DNA of 64,000 nucleotides from Ricinus communis (Eukaryota; Streptophyta; Magnoliopsida; Malpighiales; Euphorbiaceae): NCBI RefSeq assembly GCF_019578655.1, contig NC_063262.1, forward strand, positions 17,615,582 through 17,679,581, in the 5' to 3' direction. Positions 36,512 to 48,949 of this stretch are shown piece after piece (position 1 is the stretch's first letter; each line of letters opens with the position of its first letter). The position numbers were made by a program, and so were the translations under genes. The notes below the pieces were generated by a model, which made no database searches, was not told where the DNA came from, and was given only the letters and a program-made list of their open reading frames with translations.

Positions 36512-36880
36512 TGTGACAGCCTGGCCTAGAGAGGGGTCCGACGAGGGCGGGAAGTGATCGCCGAGGCAAAGAAAAAATAGGATGCCTGGACAAGGAGCGG
36601 CTTCTGGCAAGCTTCTAGGATAGCAACACTCTAAGGTACGGGGGTACATGAATGAATCAAATTGCACATCGAAATGGGGTGGAGAATGATTGATAACATA
36701 TATGTAAAGAGTTGCAACTAATCACTAAGGCGCCTTTTGGTTGTTTGGCCATGGAGTTGTAGGAATTCCAAAGTTAAACGTGCTTGGTTCAGAGAAATTC
36801 TAGGAAAGGGACAAAATCATGAGGCCAAGTGGAGGCTAAAGCGGACAATATCTCATGTGATCTGATTCCAAGTTGTTACA
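36512..36880 (+). repeat. Cassandra 3' LTR with deletion in the 5S-like region
   Basis: This 369-bp copy keeps the A box-like agttaaacgtgcttgg (36772-36787) but lacks about 34 bases that carry the intermediate element and C box in the other LTR. Confidence 0.9.
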
Positions 36881-37284
36881 TATTTATTTATATATTTTTA
36901 TTATTTACATGAATGTTTTATCTTCTTTCATGTAAATATTATCTTTCACTATAAAAATATAATAGAATTTCATTTGTTTATATTAGGTTTATATATATGT
37001 AATGACTGGTTTCACACAATCAAATATTACTAATTTTTAATTTTACACACTTATAATCTTTTAAAAGCTTATACACTTTATTAATAAATTTTAACAAGTT
37101 GACACACCATTTTATAATAAGTTGATATGGATAACCTATAACTTATTGTTGACCTGCTACATACACTCAATTGTAAGTATTTAATAAATTCATACACTAA
37201 ACTGTAACTTTTAAAAATTTAAATACTTAATTGTTAAATCCTAACAAGTTCAAACATTATTTTTACAACTATTCGTTTCTTTTA

Positions 37285-37534
37285 TAATATCTTAATTTGA
37301 GATTTAGCAAAAAAAAGAACTATTTTATCAAAATTACATGGAAAGACATAAAATAGTTATTTTTTTATGAGTAAAAAAATAAAAATAAAAAAATTACCAA
37401 ACTAACCCTTTATTGTCCTATCTTAGCGAAATTAGGCCCTTCCTTAACATTTCAATTTTTATTAAACTTATTGGCCCATTATTGGTTGGGTGTCAATAAT
37501 TAGATAAACCATCATAATCCCTTTAAGAACCATG
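37285..37534. other. AT-rich spacer between two Mutator-like elements
   Basis: A short stretch with no supported feature. Confidence 0.5.
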
Positions 37535-37545
37535 TCATGCTCACC

Positions 37546-39930
37546 GGTAAATTATATTTTGGACCCTAATAATACTGTATATTATGTATCCAATATCCAA
37601 AATACAACCGTCTCATTTAAATGGAGTTGAATTTTAAAACATATGTGTGGGAGGGTTTCATTTCAAATATAACATCTACCTATTATTGCCAATTTAAAAT
37701 AAAATTGCAAGCTTTCTTTTAACAGTTTGATTTGATTTTGTCTTCTCGATTCTCGATTCTCCATCATTTAAAGCTTCAAATTAATTTCTGTAAGTCGTTG
37801 TTCTTCATTCTTTTTTTTTTTTTATGTTACATAATATTGTTGTTCTTAATTTTTTCTTTCTTTTTTGCTCTCACACATAGATTATGCATATTTGCAAATT
37901 TTAAAAATTTATTTTTAATAAACTGATATTTTTTATTTTCTCTCCATTCTTCAGACCTTCAAACTAGATTCTACAAGCTTTAATTATTTCTTTCAAAATA
38001 TAACGGTTTCATTGCTGAAAAATAATAGGTTTATTATGTAGAACATTGAGGTTCATTTTATATGAACTACATGTTCATTCTATATGAATTCCAGATTCAT
38101 CATGTTGTTTATAATTTTAAAAATAAATTTATTTTTGAAATGGAATAGATTCAATTTGTAATACAATGAATCCTATACTACTAATAAATGAATATAAAAG
38201 TTTTACGTGATGAACATGTTATATGTGCATAAAAATAAATCAGTATTCATGAGTTATAATGAACGGATTCATTATCTACAAACGACAGATTTATTAAAGT
38301 ATCACTTGAGGTTCATTATATATGAACTACAAGTTCATCATGTTGTTCATAATTTTGAAAAATAATATTTTTGAAATGAAATAGATCCATTTTGTAGTAC
38401 AATGAACCTTATATCATTAACAAATGAATATAAAAGTTTTACGCAATGAACATGCTATATGTGCAAATAATCAGTATTTATGAGTTATAATGAATGGGTT
38501 CGTTATCTACAAACAACAGTTCATTAAAGTATTACTTGAAGTTCATTATATATGAACTACATGTTCATTATGTTGCTCATAATTTTGAAAATAAATTTAT
38601 TCTTGAAATAGAATAGGTTCATTTTGTAGTAGAATAAACCTTATATCATTAATAAATGAATATAAAAGTTTTACGTAATGAACTTATGCCATATATGCAT
38701 ACAAATAAATCAGTATTTATGAGTTAATAACGAAAGAATCCATTATTTATAAACAATAGGTTCATTAAAGTATCACTTGAAGTTCATTATATATGAACTA
38801 TAGGTTCATCATGTTATTCATAATTTTGAAAATAAATTTATTTTTTGAAATGGAATAGGTTCGTTTTATAGTACAATGAACCTTATATCACTAATAGATG
38901 AATATAAAAGTTTTACGTAATGAACATATCCTATGTGCATAAAAATAAATCAGTATTTATAAGTTATAATGAACGGGTTCATTATCTATAAACAACAGGT
39001 TCATTAAAGTATCACTATAAGTTTATTATATATGAACTACATGTTCATTATGTTGTTCATAATTTTGAAAATAAATTTATTATTGGAATAGAATAGGTTC
39101 ATTTTATAGTACAATAAACTTTATATCATTAATAAATAAATATAAAAGTTTTTTTTACGTAAGGAACATGCCTTATATGCATACAAATAAATCAGTATTC
39201 ATGGGTTAATAACGAACAAATCCATTATCTATAAACTATAGATTCATCAAAGTATCACTTAAAGTTCATTAAATTTATAACATAGTTTTACAGTAAGAAC
39301 TTATTATTCGTAAATTTATAATCAACAGATTCATCAACGTATCACTTGAAGTTTATCAAATATATAACATAAATTCATTAATTATAGTTTATAATCAAGA
39401 AGTTCACCATGCATACATAAAATGTTTTAAATGAATATTTTTTTTCATACAAAATAAATAATATATTCATTAATAACAAAATCTATATAAAACATTGGTT
39501 TTCAATTATAAATTTTAATTTCATAAAATTTAAACTATAGAGTTTTTAATATTTTTATTACTGTTTTTGCAAGTAATTTATGTGATAATATTGAAATATC
39601 ATTTCAAATAAATATGAATATGTTTATAAAATAATGAGATTTGCAAAAATTTTAAATCTTGAAAGATTAAAATCAAAAGCCAACAAAATTATAAAGATTG
39701 TAATTTTAAGAATAGGAAAGTGTGTAAAATAAAAATGCAGAAAAAATAGAAGTTGATTTTTTAATATTGGAGAAGATAAGTGTGTGTTTATTGAGCTAAC
39801 GATTTTTTTATTTTGATTTTGGGTAAAAATCGTCAATTAAACTCAATGTAATTTTAAAACACGCGGGCCACACATGTAAGTAATCCCAAATACATAATGC
39901 TACATGTACTCGGGTCCAAAATATAACAAC
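37546..39930. mobile_element. Mutator-like element carrying a tandem array
   Basis: The flanking direct repeat tcatgctcacc (37535-37545 and 39931-39941) is exact over eleven bases. Immediately inside, ggtaaattatattttggaccc on the left is mirrored by gggtccaaaatataacaac on the right. The inverted match continues with attatgtat about twenty bases further in. The duplication size (nine to eleven bases) and terminal symmetry point to the Mutator superfamily, with short decayed arms. The interior is non-coding and largely made of the array at 38029-39420. Confidence 0.75.
38029..39420. repeat. Tandem array, about 235-240 bp unit, nearly six copies
   Basis: The marker aaagtatcacttgaagttcat recurs at about 38297, 38527, 38767, 39007 and 39249, so the period is 230-242 bases. 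Each unit contains the near-palindrome gttcattatatatgaac, gtacaatgaaccttatatca and aaaagttttacgtaatgaac. Copies diverge by point changes; the last is partial. Confidence 0.92.
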
Positions 39931-39941
39931 TCATGCTCACC

Positions 39942-40338
39942 ATGATCAAAGATGAAAAAAGCATTCTGTTATTTTTAGATGAAATATCATGACAACTACT
40001 TCAATAAACTTCTGTTATGAACTCAATCAGAATAGTCCATTGAAATACAAGTACTGCAGTAGAGACAGGCAAAGCAAATATAAGTATATATCAACATGAA
40101 ACACAACTGCAACCCTCCATCTCGTTGTTCCCTTCATCTTATTGATGCATCCTGAAATCCATTTACCTCTGAAAGAGTTTCATAGATGCTGAACATACAT
40201 TTTCAATCTCAAGCAACTCCAGAGTGTAATAACATTTTAAGGAATTATAGAAGTAATTCTTTCAGCAAACATGACAAGTTATATATGAACATTACTTACA
40301 AGTTTTCTTGCTATGCTAATGCTAAAATGGAGTACACA
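39942..40338. other. 3' flank of the Apollo-like gene
   Basis: Probably includes the 3' untranslated region of the minus-strand gene that ends at 40339. No separate gene is seen. Confidence 0.45.
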
Positions 40339-42646
40339 TCAATCCAGACAGTAGTATTCCTCAATTTTAGCACCATGACGTATTCTTCTCAATGCCCTAA
40401 CCCTGCTCACCCTCCCCGTCCTTCTTTTCTTTGCTGCCCCCATGGGAATATATTTTCCACAATAAGATTTTGTTTGGACGTCGACCACCTCTTTCTTTTC
40501 ATACTTATCGCGCATCCTCTGTGCTGACCAGTTTTCTCTACAAAGACGGCCAAAATAGTAAACAGGGTTGATATAACAAGATGATGAGGACACAATTCCT
40601 TTCATGCTAGTTGGCTGGACAAGCTCAATGAACTCCTGTATCTCAGAGAAGCATGAGTGATCAGAGTATGGAACTGAATATATGTATTGATGAAGCCTTT
40701 CCACAGATTGAACACTTCCATTCAGCTTATCAGTCCCAGTCCCACCATTTGCACTCAACTTGCCATTTTTGTAACGAGAAGTTAGAAACGACCCAAAAAG
40801 GTTGTCATCTCCTTTAGTAGGTTTTACCACCCAAGGAAGACCAGATGGCATTATTCCAATTGTTGGGTGCATTTTATTCAACTCCTCTAAAGTATTAATG
40901 CTAAAACTGTAACGAGGAACAGCTCGCACTCTAGTCTGAGAAGTTTTAGTTGTGAATATGTCATGGAACCCAAGAAGATGCATTGTCTGCAAGCGCTCTG
41001 GCCACACCCAGATCTTTCATTATGGAAACAGGAATATTAGAGCCAAAATGAAAACTAAAAAAGATATACTTTAGAGGCAGTTATATCATCAATTTCCAAA
41101 TAACATCTACTCCCTTGTAGAGGACAAAGAAACTTATTAAATATGTATAACATTAGGATCCGCTCTTTTGCAAAGGATCATTATATTAATCCACAGGTAT
41201 GAAGATAAATTTCCCAATGAACATTGAAAATGGACGAACCTTTATATTTAGCATTCGTGAAATATGAAGTAAAAGATCTTCCTTCCCCAAAGAGTCAATC
41301 CCAATGATAATGTCATGACCTGGATGGGAGGCAATAATATCTACAACCTGTTATCAGCCAGGAATTAAACCGATAAGAAGAAATACTATTGTTGAGTACT
41401 TTCTCTCATGGAGTACTAAGTTGACAAACATGAAGTTCACTAAGAAAATAAAATCAGTTTTCATATATTTTGCTGGAAATATCTATTTCCCTCTAGATGA
41501 AAATATGAGCAAGCATTTTTTTGCTATAAGCAACCGGCTGCTTTAATTCATATTATTATTTTTTATTTTATAAACAACATTATGTTATTTTTGTCCAACT
41601 AAATAAATACTTTGCAGAACACCGGTAATCATTTGCATATAGACAATTGCTGCTTTATTATCTATTAGAATAGTCCAAATAACAAATCTCTAAACTATCC
41701 GCTTCACTTCTTCTCCCAAACCCTTGTGTTTCGAGTCCATCGAGTCATCTGTCAAGGACTCTTTTGGAAGATTTCTGGTCAACAAACAAATACCACAGTA
41801 TTTATTCTCCAAATGTGTAATTAAATTGCCATTCATTTTCTCATATGGTAGTGTTTTACAACATATCTTTACTTAGCTTTCCTCCTTATGAGCGTGTTCA
41901 GAAAGGCTAAAAATGCAAGAAGTCAGTGGAATTGATAGTCAATTCCAGTGTTTGTCAAGTCCATAGCTGGCACAATTCACTTATTTCAACTTAATTCAAT
42001 TCAATTAATAGAGTAAACAAAAATTAGCACAATCAGTTTTAACAAAGGTGTAAGGAACTCAACCTGCCGAGCAGCAACATGTCGAGGAGGAAAGTCAAAA
42101 GAAGGATTACAATAAGTATTATCCAAGTAAAGAATATCAACCGAATCATCTTTAAGAGCATTGAGAAGCATGTTACTCCCTATTTTCCCTCGCTCACTGG
42201 TTGCTTCCCATCGAAAATCACCAGTATATAAAAGACAACCAAAATCTCCCCGAAACAGCAGCATCACTGCACCTGTTAGACGCTTAGCTTGCATTGACTG
42301 AGACATAAAATGAAACATCATATCTGCAATTAACAAAAGAAGAAATGGAATTACCAGGGCAGTGATGAGCGTCAATAGGCATGACTTGGAGCACAGTCTG
42401 GGAGCCAGAGGAAGGGGAGACGACGGAGAGGGAATGCCAGACGCCGATATCGAGGACGCAAAGCAAGGAGAGGTTAAACTCAGGGAATCTGGCAGGGAAG
42501 AGATTGGCAGTTAGCCTTGAGCAGAAGAGAGGGCCTCTTGCCCATGCAGAGGTCAAGCCCTTTGTATGGTCTGAGTGAAGGTGCGTCAGGAAATATACCT
42601 GGCTTCCTTCTTTCCACTGGTCTACTGACACTAGGCCTTTCTCCAT
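40339..42646 (-). CDS. SNM1B/Apollo-like DNA repair metallo-beta-lactamase nuclease, four exons
   Basis: Predicted exons (minus): 42646-42355, 42272-42064, 41347-41240 and 41013-40339, all with GT-AG introns of 82, 716 and 226 bases. The phases add up to a 427-residue protein, the usual size of the plant Apollo-like member (At1g27410 type). ATG 42646 has good context. The metallo-beta-lactamase part has HLHSDH (residues 22-27), DAHHCPG (92-98, split by intron 1) and LYTGDFRWE with Asp116. The beta-CASP/DRMBL part has SHPGHDIIIGIDSLG in exon 3, then IWVWPERLQTMH (204-215) and YSDHSCFSE with His322. A basic tail (about 396-417, AAKKRRTGRVSRVRALRRIR) could direct nuclear import. Family members are 5' exonucleases acting in interstrand-crosslink repair and, in animals, at telomere ends. 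All metal-binding motifs are present. Exon 1 boundaries were set from homologous continuity (CPG-AVM), which removes a piece that an alternative acceptor would retain. Confidence 0.92.
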
Positions 42647-43546
42647 TGCTCTACGATGGCATTATGGTTTGTTTGGCAGATGTAATTCTGAATGCATAGA
42701 GTCTGTATGTGGTTGTCTTTGTTTTTGGCGGGCATGTTTGATTTGAAATATTTGAATAGTTCATGCTTTTGCTCACTTTAAATCAGTAAGTTTTTAATTA
42801 CAAATTTACCAAAACTTTTTCCTTTTTATCACAAAATCACAAATTTTTAAAATTTATAATTCATGCTTTAGGTTTTTTTTTTCTTTTATTTTCTTGTGAC
42901 TTTGTTGTATACAGTGGCTTCGTATTGTTAATATATTTAATGTACTAAAAGTTATATTTTTATAATTTATTATTAAAATGTGGAAACTAAATATTCTATT
43001 TTTAATTTAATAAGTGATTATAAATAAAAATTATAATCTAAAAAAAATACTATAATAGCGACATTTTCTTTTATAGAGAATGCAATTTTCATTTTTACTT
43101 AATTTTTTTTACGGTATACGTGTAAAACATAATTTATTGTTTTAATAATTTTTAGATTTTTTTATGTTTGATAATTTATAAAATTTAAATTTATCACTAA
43201 TTATAAACATTACAATAAGAAATATTAATTTTTCTGAAATAAATATAATACTGAACATTGAGGATAATGATATACATATCTTTAGTAATTTTATTGTCTT
43301 CAATGGTTAATAAGTATAAAAACTTGTTCAAAATTTATATTATTGAATAATAAAATTATTAATTATGTAATGAGAAAAATTGATTTCTTAATATTTATTA
43401 ATTTTATTAAATATCAAATATAAAAAGATGAAGTTTATTGTATTTAATATTTTAATCACAAGCTTTTTCTTGTTCCCTTTATAGAATAAGATCATTTAGT
43501 ATTTAACACATTCAATTTTCTTTTCCAACATATTACATGATCTATT
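42647..43546. other. Upstream region of the Apollo-like gene and AT-rich DNA
   Basis: No other gene is seen. The first 130 bases presumably hold the promoter and leader of the minus-strand gene. No clear TATA box was recognised. Confidence 0.45.
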
Positions 43547-43977
43547 ATATGTTAAATACTGACTTGCCATTTCTAAGGTTCTTTTTAAGGTTTTCTAGTT
43601 GACCTTAAGCCGGTCTTGAGTCTTTCTTCACCTGCCTGATTGGACTTGTGTGGCTGGCTTCTCATTTTATTGGTGTTTCTGCCTTTTGTTTTTTTGTTGC
43701 TTGTTTGTTGAGCTATCTTACTTTGCCTTTGCCTTTGCCTTTTTCTTTTTTTTTTTGGTTTCTTGTACAGTATTTGTCGTTTTCCTAAACTTTGATGTTT
43801 TGCTTTTATTACTGTATTATTTTTTATTATTTATAGTCTGTTTTTTTTAATCCTTTGTTGCTTTTGTCTTTTATTTGTTATTGTTTATTTTCGTGTCATT
43901 CTCCTTTTATTTCTGTTTATTGTTTTTCTTTTAATTTTTTTTAGTGCCTTTTTTTGTTTCTTAATTTGATGTGCCAT

Positions 43978-44700
43978 TGATGCTGACTCTTTGGCCAAAA
44001 TTTGTGCAAAACTCAACTTCCAAGAGAGCGATGACAGTCCGCCATTGGTTTTGAAAATAAAACTCATCTAAATGCAAAGTAAAAAGTGTTAATGAGTTTA
44101 GCGTACAAGGTCCTCTCTAATCGTCTTATTAATAAAGAGGCTTCCAAGACTGCTCTTTCTAATATGTTATTTATTGTACATGGTATTGACATAGAGATTG
44201 GTGAAAATAATATTTTTGTATTAACTTTCAAGTCTTGTGATGAAAGAAACCATATCATGATGGAAGGGATATGGAGTTTCGATAAATGCTTAATTCTTTT
44301 TTTCTGAAATAAAGAAGGCTCAAGATTTTGGAGATATCCCCTTTGACCAGGTTAGTTTTTAGATCCAGATTCATAATGTGCCTATTGCTTACATGTCTAC
44401 TGCAGTTGCTAAATAATTGGGATTCGAAATTGGGCGGGTTATGGAAGTTGATTATGATGCTGCAGGTGCTTGCATGGGTAGGTATCTTAGGGTTCCGGTG
44501 TTGATCAATATGCTTAGACCTCTTAAGTATGGTCTCCTTCTTGACATAGGAAATGAAGAACCAAAGAAAACTATTGTTATATCCTATGAACGTCTTCCTG
44601 ATTTTTGCTATGCTTGTGGTATGCTTGGTCACACTTATCATGAATATTGTTTAAAGGCTTGTATTAGATTAGAAGTCTGTACTTTTTAGTGCTTGGATGA
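43978..44700 (+). pseudogene. LINE ORF1 remnant
   Basis: Starts around DADSLAKICAKLNFQESDD and continues as VLSNRLINKEASKTALSNM, SCDERNHIMMEGIWSFDK and GFEIGRVMEVDYDAAGACM. It ends in a CCHC knuckle, CYACGMLGHTYHEYC. This is the DUF4283-plus-zinc-knuckle layout of plant L1 ORF1 proteins, which bind the LINE RNA. Frames change at least three times. Confidence 0.8.
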
Positions 44701-45529
44701 AGGCTACATTTATAGGGAAGGGTGAAAAAAGACAAGATATAGAATAAAATTGTGCTAAGCAAAACCATGTGCATATGACTAATGTGATTGAACCTAAGAC
44801 GAGAAATAATAGAGTAAGAATTAATGAAAGTGGGATTGGTATGGCGTCTCAAGTTTTGGCCAATGAAAGACATGACACTACTCTTGCTCCCCAGTATAAT
44901 CCTAATGCACATGAGCTGGACCAGAGCCATTCAAGCCCGAATGAGGAAGTTATAGGTATACACTTTAATGCCCTTGTTATTATTTTGAATGTTACTAATG
45001 AGGTTGTGCAGGTTTTTTTTTTTCCATATTGGTATAAGTCCTAATAAGGAAGGAAGTAAATCACCAAGGAAAAAGGTAGAGCTATAAAAAATAAGGTAGA
45101 TCCAGTCCTTACAGTTTTGGCAAGTGGCAAGCAAAGTGGTGAGAAGTTGCAAAAATGTACTTGGAAGAGACAGGGCAAACCTTAAAAAAAGCTTGCTTGC
45201 AATAAAGTCCCTATGGCTGAGTGTGTGAAGAACATTGTTCATGAGATTAAGGGAATTTCAGGCAACACATGTAAGGATAGAGGTAAGAGAATTTTAGTTG
45301 ACAATTGTATGCATGATGATGCCCAAGATGGTCATATTTTTAAGTCTCATAAGACTATTATTCAAGATGAGTCTCATGATTATGATATGTCTATTATTCC
45401 GATGGAGGTTTATAAGCAACCTCACCATACGTAATGAGTTGTATTTGCTAAAATGCCCATAGGCTTGGGAACCCACCAGCATTCGAGGAACTTCAACCGT
45501 TAGTCCGTGATTAAGAGCCCAAACTTTTA

Positions 45530-48309
45530 TGTTTATACAAAACTAAACTTAGGAAATCTTCTACTTTTTACTTTGATTCTATTCTAAATTTTGATGCTTG
45601 TTTTCTTGTTGATTGCGATGAGAATAATGGTAGTTTATGTTGTTTTAGAATAAGTGCATTTTTTGCATTAAATCTTTTTCCATGGGTCATATTGATTCTA
45701 TTATTGGGTATATGATAATATTTCTTAGAGATTTACAGGTTTCTATGGCCACTTGACGTCTGACATAGATGTTTCTCTTAGGACCTTATTAGAAAGTTGC
45801 ATGCCATGCATGAGTTCTCTTCTTTATCGTGGCTTATTGGTGGGGATTTCAATGAGATTTTGATTCTTGTGCTCTATAGTCTTATGAAGCTAGGGGTTTG
45901 AAGTTTACCTGGTCTAATCATCATAGAGGTGTGAATTTTTTCAGTGTAGGCTTGATCCGTTTTTATCTAACTTTACCCGGAGTACTCTTTTCACAAATGC
46001 TCAAGCTTACGATTTGTAGTTTTATCATTATGATCATAAATCGGTTGAGAAGAGGTGGGATTCTTCAAATTCTACAAGAATGAGGAGAGCATGGTAGGGG
46101 GGTACAGACAGATTTCAATTTAAGGAAATTTGGATCTTTAAGCCAAGTTATGAAAAAATTATCTCGAATAATCGGCAGTCTGCCAGGATTAGAGGGTCTC
46201 TTGATGTTGAAGTAGGGATAAAGAAATGTGCTCGAGCCTTGTCAGTTTGGGGTGATAATTCTTTCAAAAGTATTTTTACTGAGATTGCTTCTATCAGGAG
46301 ACAGTTGGAGGTACTATAGGGTAATGGTTGTGATGTTGACATCATGCACGAGGTTGTCTCTTTAGAGTGCCGGTTGGAAAAGTTGTTAAGCAAGGATGAG
46401 ATCTATTAGAGACAAAATTCTAGGATGAACTGGTTAGCTAATGGGGATCGCAATTCTAAATTCTTCCATACATAAGCTTCTCAGTGCTAGAAAGAAAATT
46501 TTATCTCTGGTCTCTATGATGATTTTGGTGTTTGGGTTACTGATGAGGGCATGATGACTTATAGAGGACTACTTTTCCAGTTTTTTTGAGACGTTTGACC
46601 CTAGTGATTTGATTATAGACCAAATTTTATCAGTTGTTCCACCTAGAGTTACTAAGAGTATGAATAATTCTCTTGTATTGCCTTTTACAACTGAGGATTT
46701 GAAAAAAAACCTTAACTGATAAGTAGCCTCGAAAGGCCCCTAGTTCCGATGGGATGTCAACCCTTTTTTATCAGAAGTATTAGCACATTGTTGGAGGAGA
46801 TGTCTCTATTGCCTGTCTTGAGATACTAAATGATAGACGGGACATCATTAATTGGACTCGCACCCTAATCACTCTGATCCCCAAAATTAAGAGACCTAAG
46901 GGTATGAAGGACTTTCACCCTATTAGCCTTTGTAATGTGGTTTATAAGATTGTTTCCCGAGCCATTATTAATAGATTGAGAGGATCCTTTAGTATTCTCA
47001 TTGATGATGTGCAAAGTGCCTTTGTACCAAGGAGGCTTATCACTGATAATGTGCTACTAGGTTTTGAGAGTATTAATTTATTGTGCAACCATTAAAGTGC
47101 TCATAGAGGCTATATTCTATAAATCTTGACATGAGCAAGGCTTATGATCGAGTTGAATGTGTTCTTTAGCAAGGATTATGCTCAAGCATGGTTATGATTC
47201 TTGTTGGGTATAACTCATCATAAGGCGTAGTAGTTTTGTCTATTACTCCTTTATCATTAATAGGAAGGTAGTTGGGGGTCTGAAATCGACTTGATGGATT
47301 CGCCAAAGAGATCCACTATCTCCATATCTTTCTTTAGTTTGTTCCCAAGGGCCTTCCTCTCTCTTAATTTATGTTATTTCCTCTAATCTTCTTCATGGTG
47401 TGCAAATTATTAGGAGTAGTCCTATTATTTCTCACTTTTTTTTACGGATGATAGCCTCATTTTTTACATAGCCTTATTGTTTCTCATTTGTTTCTAGCAA
47501 GGATTTTGCAGAGCAATGTATTGTTAGAATTTAAAGCTCCAACTAAGTTTATATGAGCAAGCCACGGGTCAACTAATCAACTATGACAAGTCGACTTTAT
47601 CCTTTAGCCCAAACACGAGTGGTGAAGTTCAAAATGCTATTGTTGGTATTTTCTTTATCGCAGTGGTTTCAGGTCATGAGGTTTATCTTGGGTTGCCAAC
47701 TTTTTCTTTAAGAAATAAGAGGATTCAATTTGACTAGTTAAGAGACCGAGTTGTCAAGAGACTTTATGGATGGCAAAATAAGTTATTCTCGATGAGAGGC
47801 TGTGAAAATTTGATAAAGTCTATGATCCAGCCTATTCCTACTTATGCTATGTATTAGACCAAAATCCCTTCTTCTATGATTCATGATATTAAGCGGTGGT
47901 GTTCCAATTTCTTATGGGTTATAGAGGATGGGCATAATAGACTTCATTAGACGAAGTAGGCTATTCTCTACAAATCTAAGCGGTATGGGATATGGGCTTT
48001 TATGGTCTGACAATGTTTAATTAGGCTATGTTAGGCAAGTAGATGTGGCATATCATTATGAGACCGACTTCATTGGTGGTCAGGTCTTAAAGGGTCGGTA
48101 CTTCCCTGATGGATCGATTTTGGAGGCCTCCTTAGGCATAACCCTTCTTACATATGGCATAGCTTGTATTAGAGTTGCTCATTACTCTCTAAGAAGGTTC
48201 GTTGGTGTGTTGGTGATGGCATGTCTATTCGAATTTATTAGGATAAATGGATTCCTAGACCTCAAAACCTCCCAATTTCCTCTTCTAGGTGATTGAATGG
48301 TAATGCTTG
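45530..48309 (+). pseudogene. LINE ORF2 remnant: endonuclease and reverse transcriptase
   Basis: The endonuclease is marked by SLSWLIGGDFNEIL near 45830. Before the RT come EIY-stop-RQNSRMNWLANGD (46400s) and RKAPSSDGM. RT blocks are LITLIPKIKRPKGMKDFHPI, SLCNVVYKIVSRAIINRL, DVQSAFVPRRLITDNVLLG and the active site FTDDSLIF, where the usual motif has ADD. The C-terminal RLYGWQNKLF and GRYFPDGSILEASLG blocks lead up to the solo LTR. TAG replaces tryptophan at several sites. Confidence 0.85.
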
Positions 48310-48949
48310 TGTAATACCCGGAACTTTTCTTTAATAAAGATAATATTAATAATGATTAATAACGAGTTTTTTATTTAAATTAATTTTATTTTATTTTTAT
48401 TTGGTTTAGTTGGAATGAATTAAATGTAATTTTAATGCTAGATAAATAAGGAGTTATTTTCTATATCCTATTAGTTTGAATTTTTAAGAAATTAATTAAG
48501 TAAATTATTTGAGAAATAATTATATTTTGGTTATTCAAATTTTCTCCAAATATACATATAGTAATATATATAAATAAAATTATATATTGAAAAATCATGG
48601 AAGAATTTATAAAGGATGTTTTTATAAAAGAATTTTTGGGAAAATGGGTATTTTAATTAGCTAGTAGTATTAAATTTTAAGTTGGAAAATAGTTAGTAAA
48701 TTGATTAATTAAATTAATTGTGTGTTAGGACTAAATTGAAAATTTATTTTGGGATGAGGATTAAAAGTATAATTTTATTATTATTGGGGTTTAATGAAAA
48801 TTTGTATGTTTGGTATTTTTATAAATAAATGTGTTGGCAAGGGTATACATGTAATTGTGTATTTTCAATAATTCTAATTTGGCCCAAATTAATTAGTTAA
48901 GAGCTTAATTGAAAGGCTAAAGAAAAATTTAGAGGTTAATTAGAAATTT

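Larger units (their letters stand above)
36037..36880 (+). mobile_element. Cassandra TRIM retrotransposon
   Basis: Two LTRs (36037-36440 and 36512-36880) flank only 71 bases. The target duplication tattt is exact (36032-36036 and 36881-36885). The internal segment starts aatggtatcagaatagg, an initiator-Met primer-binding site, and ends ggcggaagctggtgggca. Within the LTRs lies sequence related to 5S rRNA (agttaaacctgcttgg, then gggggacctcctaggaagt). A TRIM with 5S-derived LTR promoters and no coding capacity is the definition of Cassandra. It depends on enzymes of other elements. Confidence 0.92.
35480..37275. mobile_element. Mutator-like MITE hosting the Cassandra insertion
   Basis: Inverted repeats of about 260-280 bases (35480-35765 and 37010-37275) are flanked by an exact 9-bp duplication tttctttta (35471-35479 and 37276-37284). 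Each arm is itself built of two tandem sub-copies of about 130-150 bases (for example gtgtgtaaatttgttaagg and gcatgtgaatttgttaaaa). There is no coding capacity. Without the Cassandra insert and its duplication it is about 950 bases long. Confidence 0.88.

Noticed and set aside
36266..36667. Frames of 67-87 residues on both strands
   Set aside because: They fall inside the Cassandra LTRs and repeat between the two LTRs; the element is non-coding.
38029..39420. Possible CRISPR-like array
   Set aside because: The units are about 240 bases with no conserved short repeat and unique spacer pattern, and the sequence is plant nuclear DNA; it is an ordinary tandem array.
42264..42375. Extended exon 2 reading from 42375 or from an acceptor at 42297
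   Set aside because: It would insert residues between CPG and AVM where homologous proteins are continuous; the acceptor at 42273 keeps the active-site motif intact.
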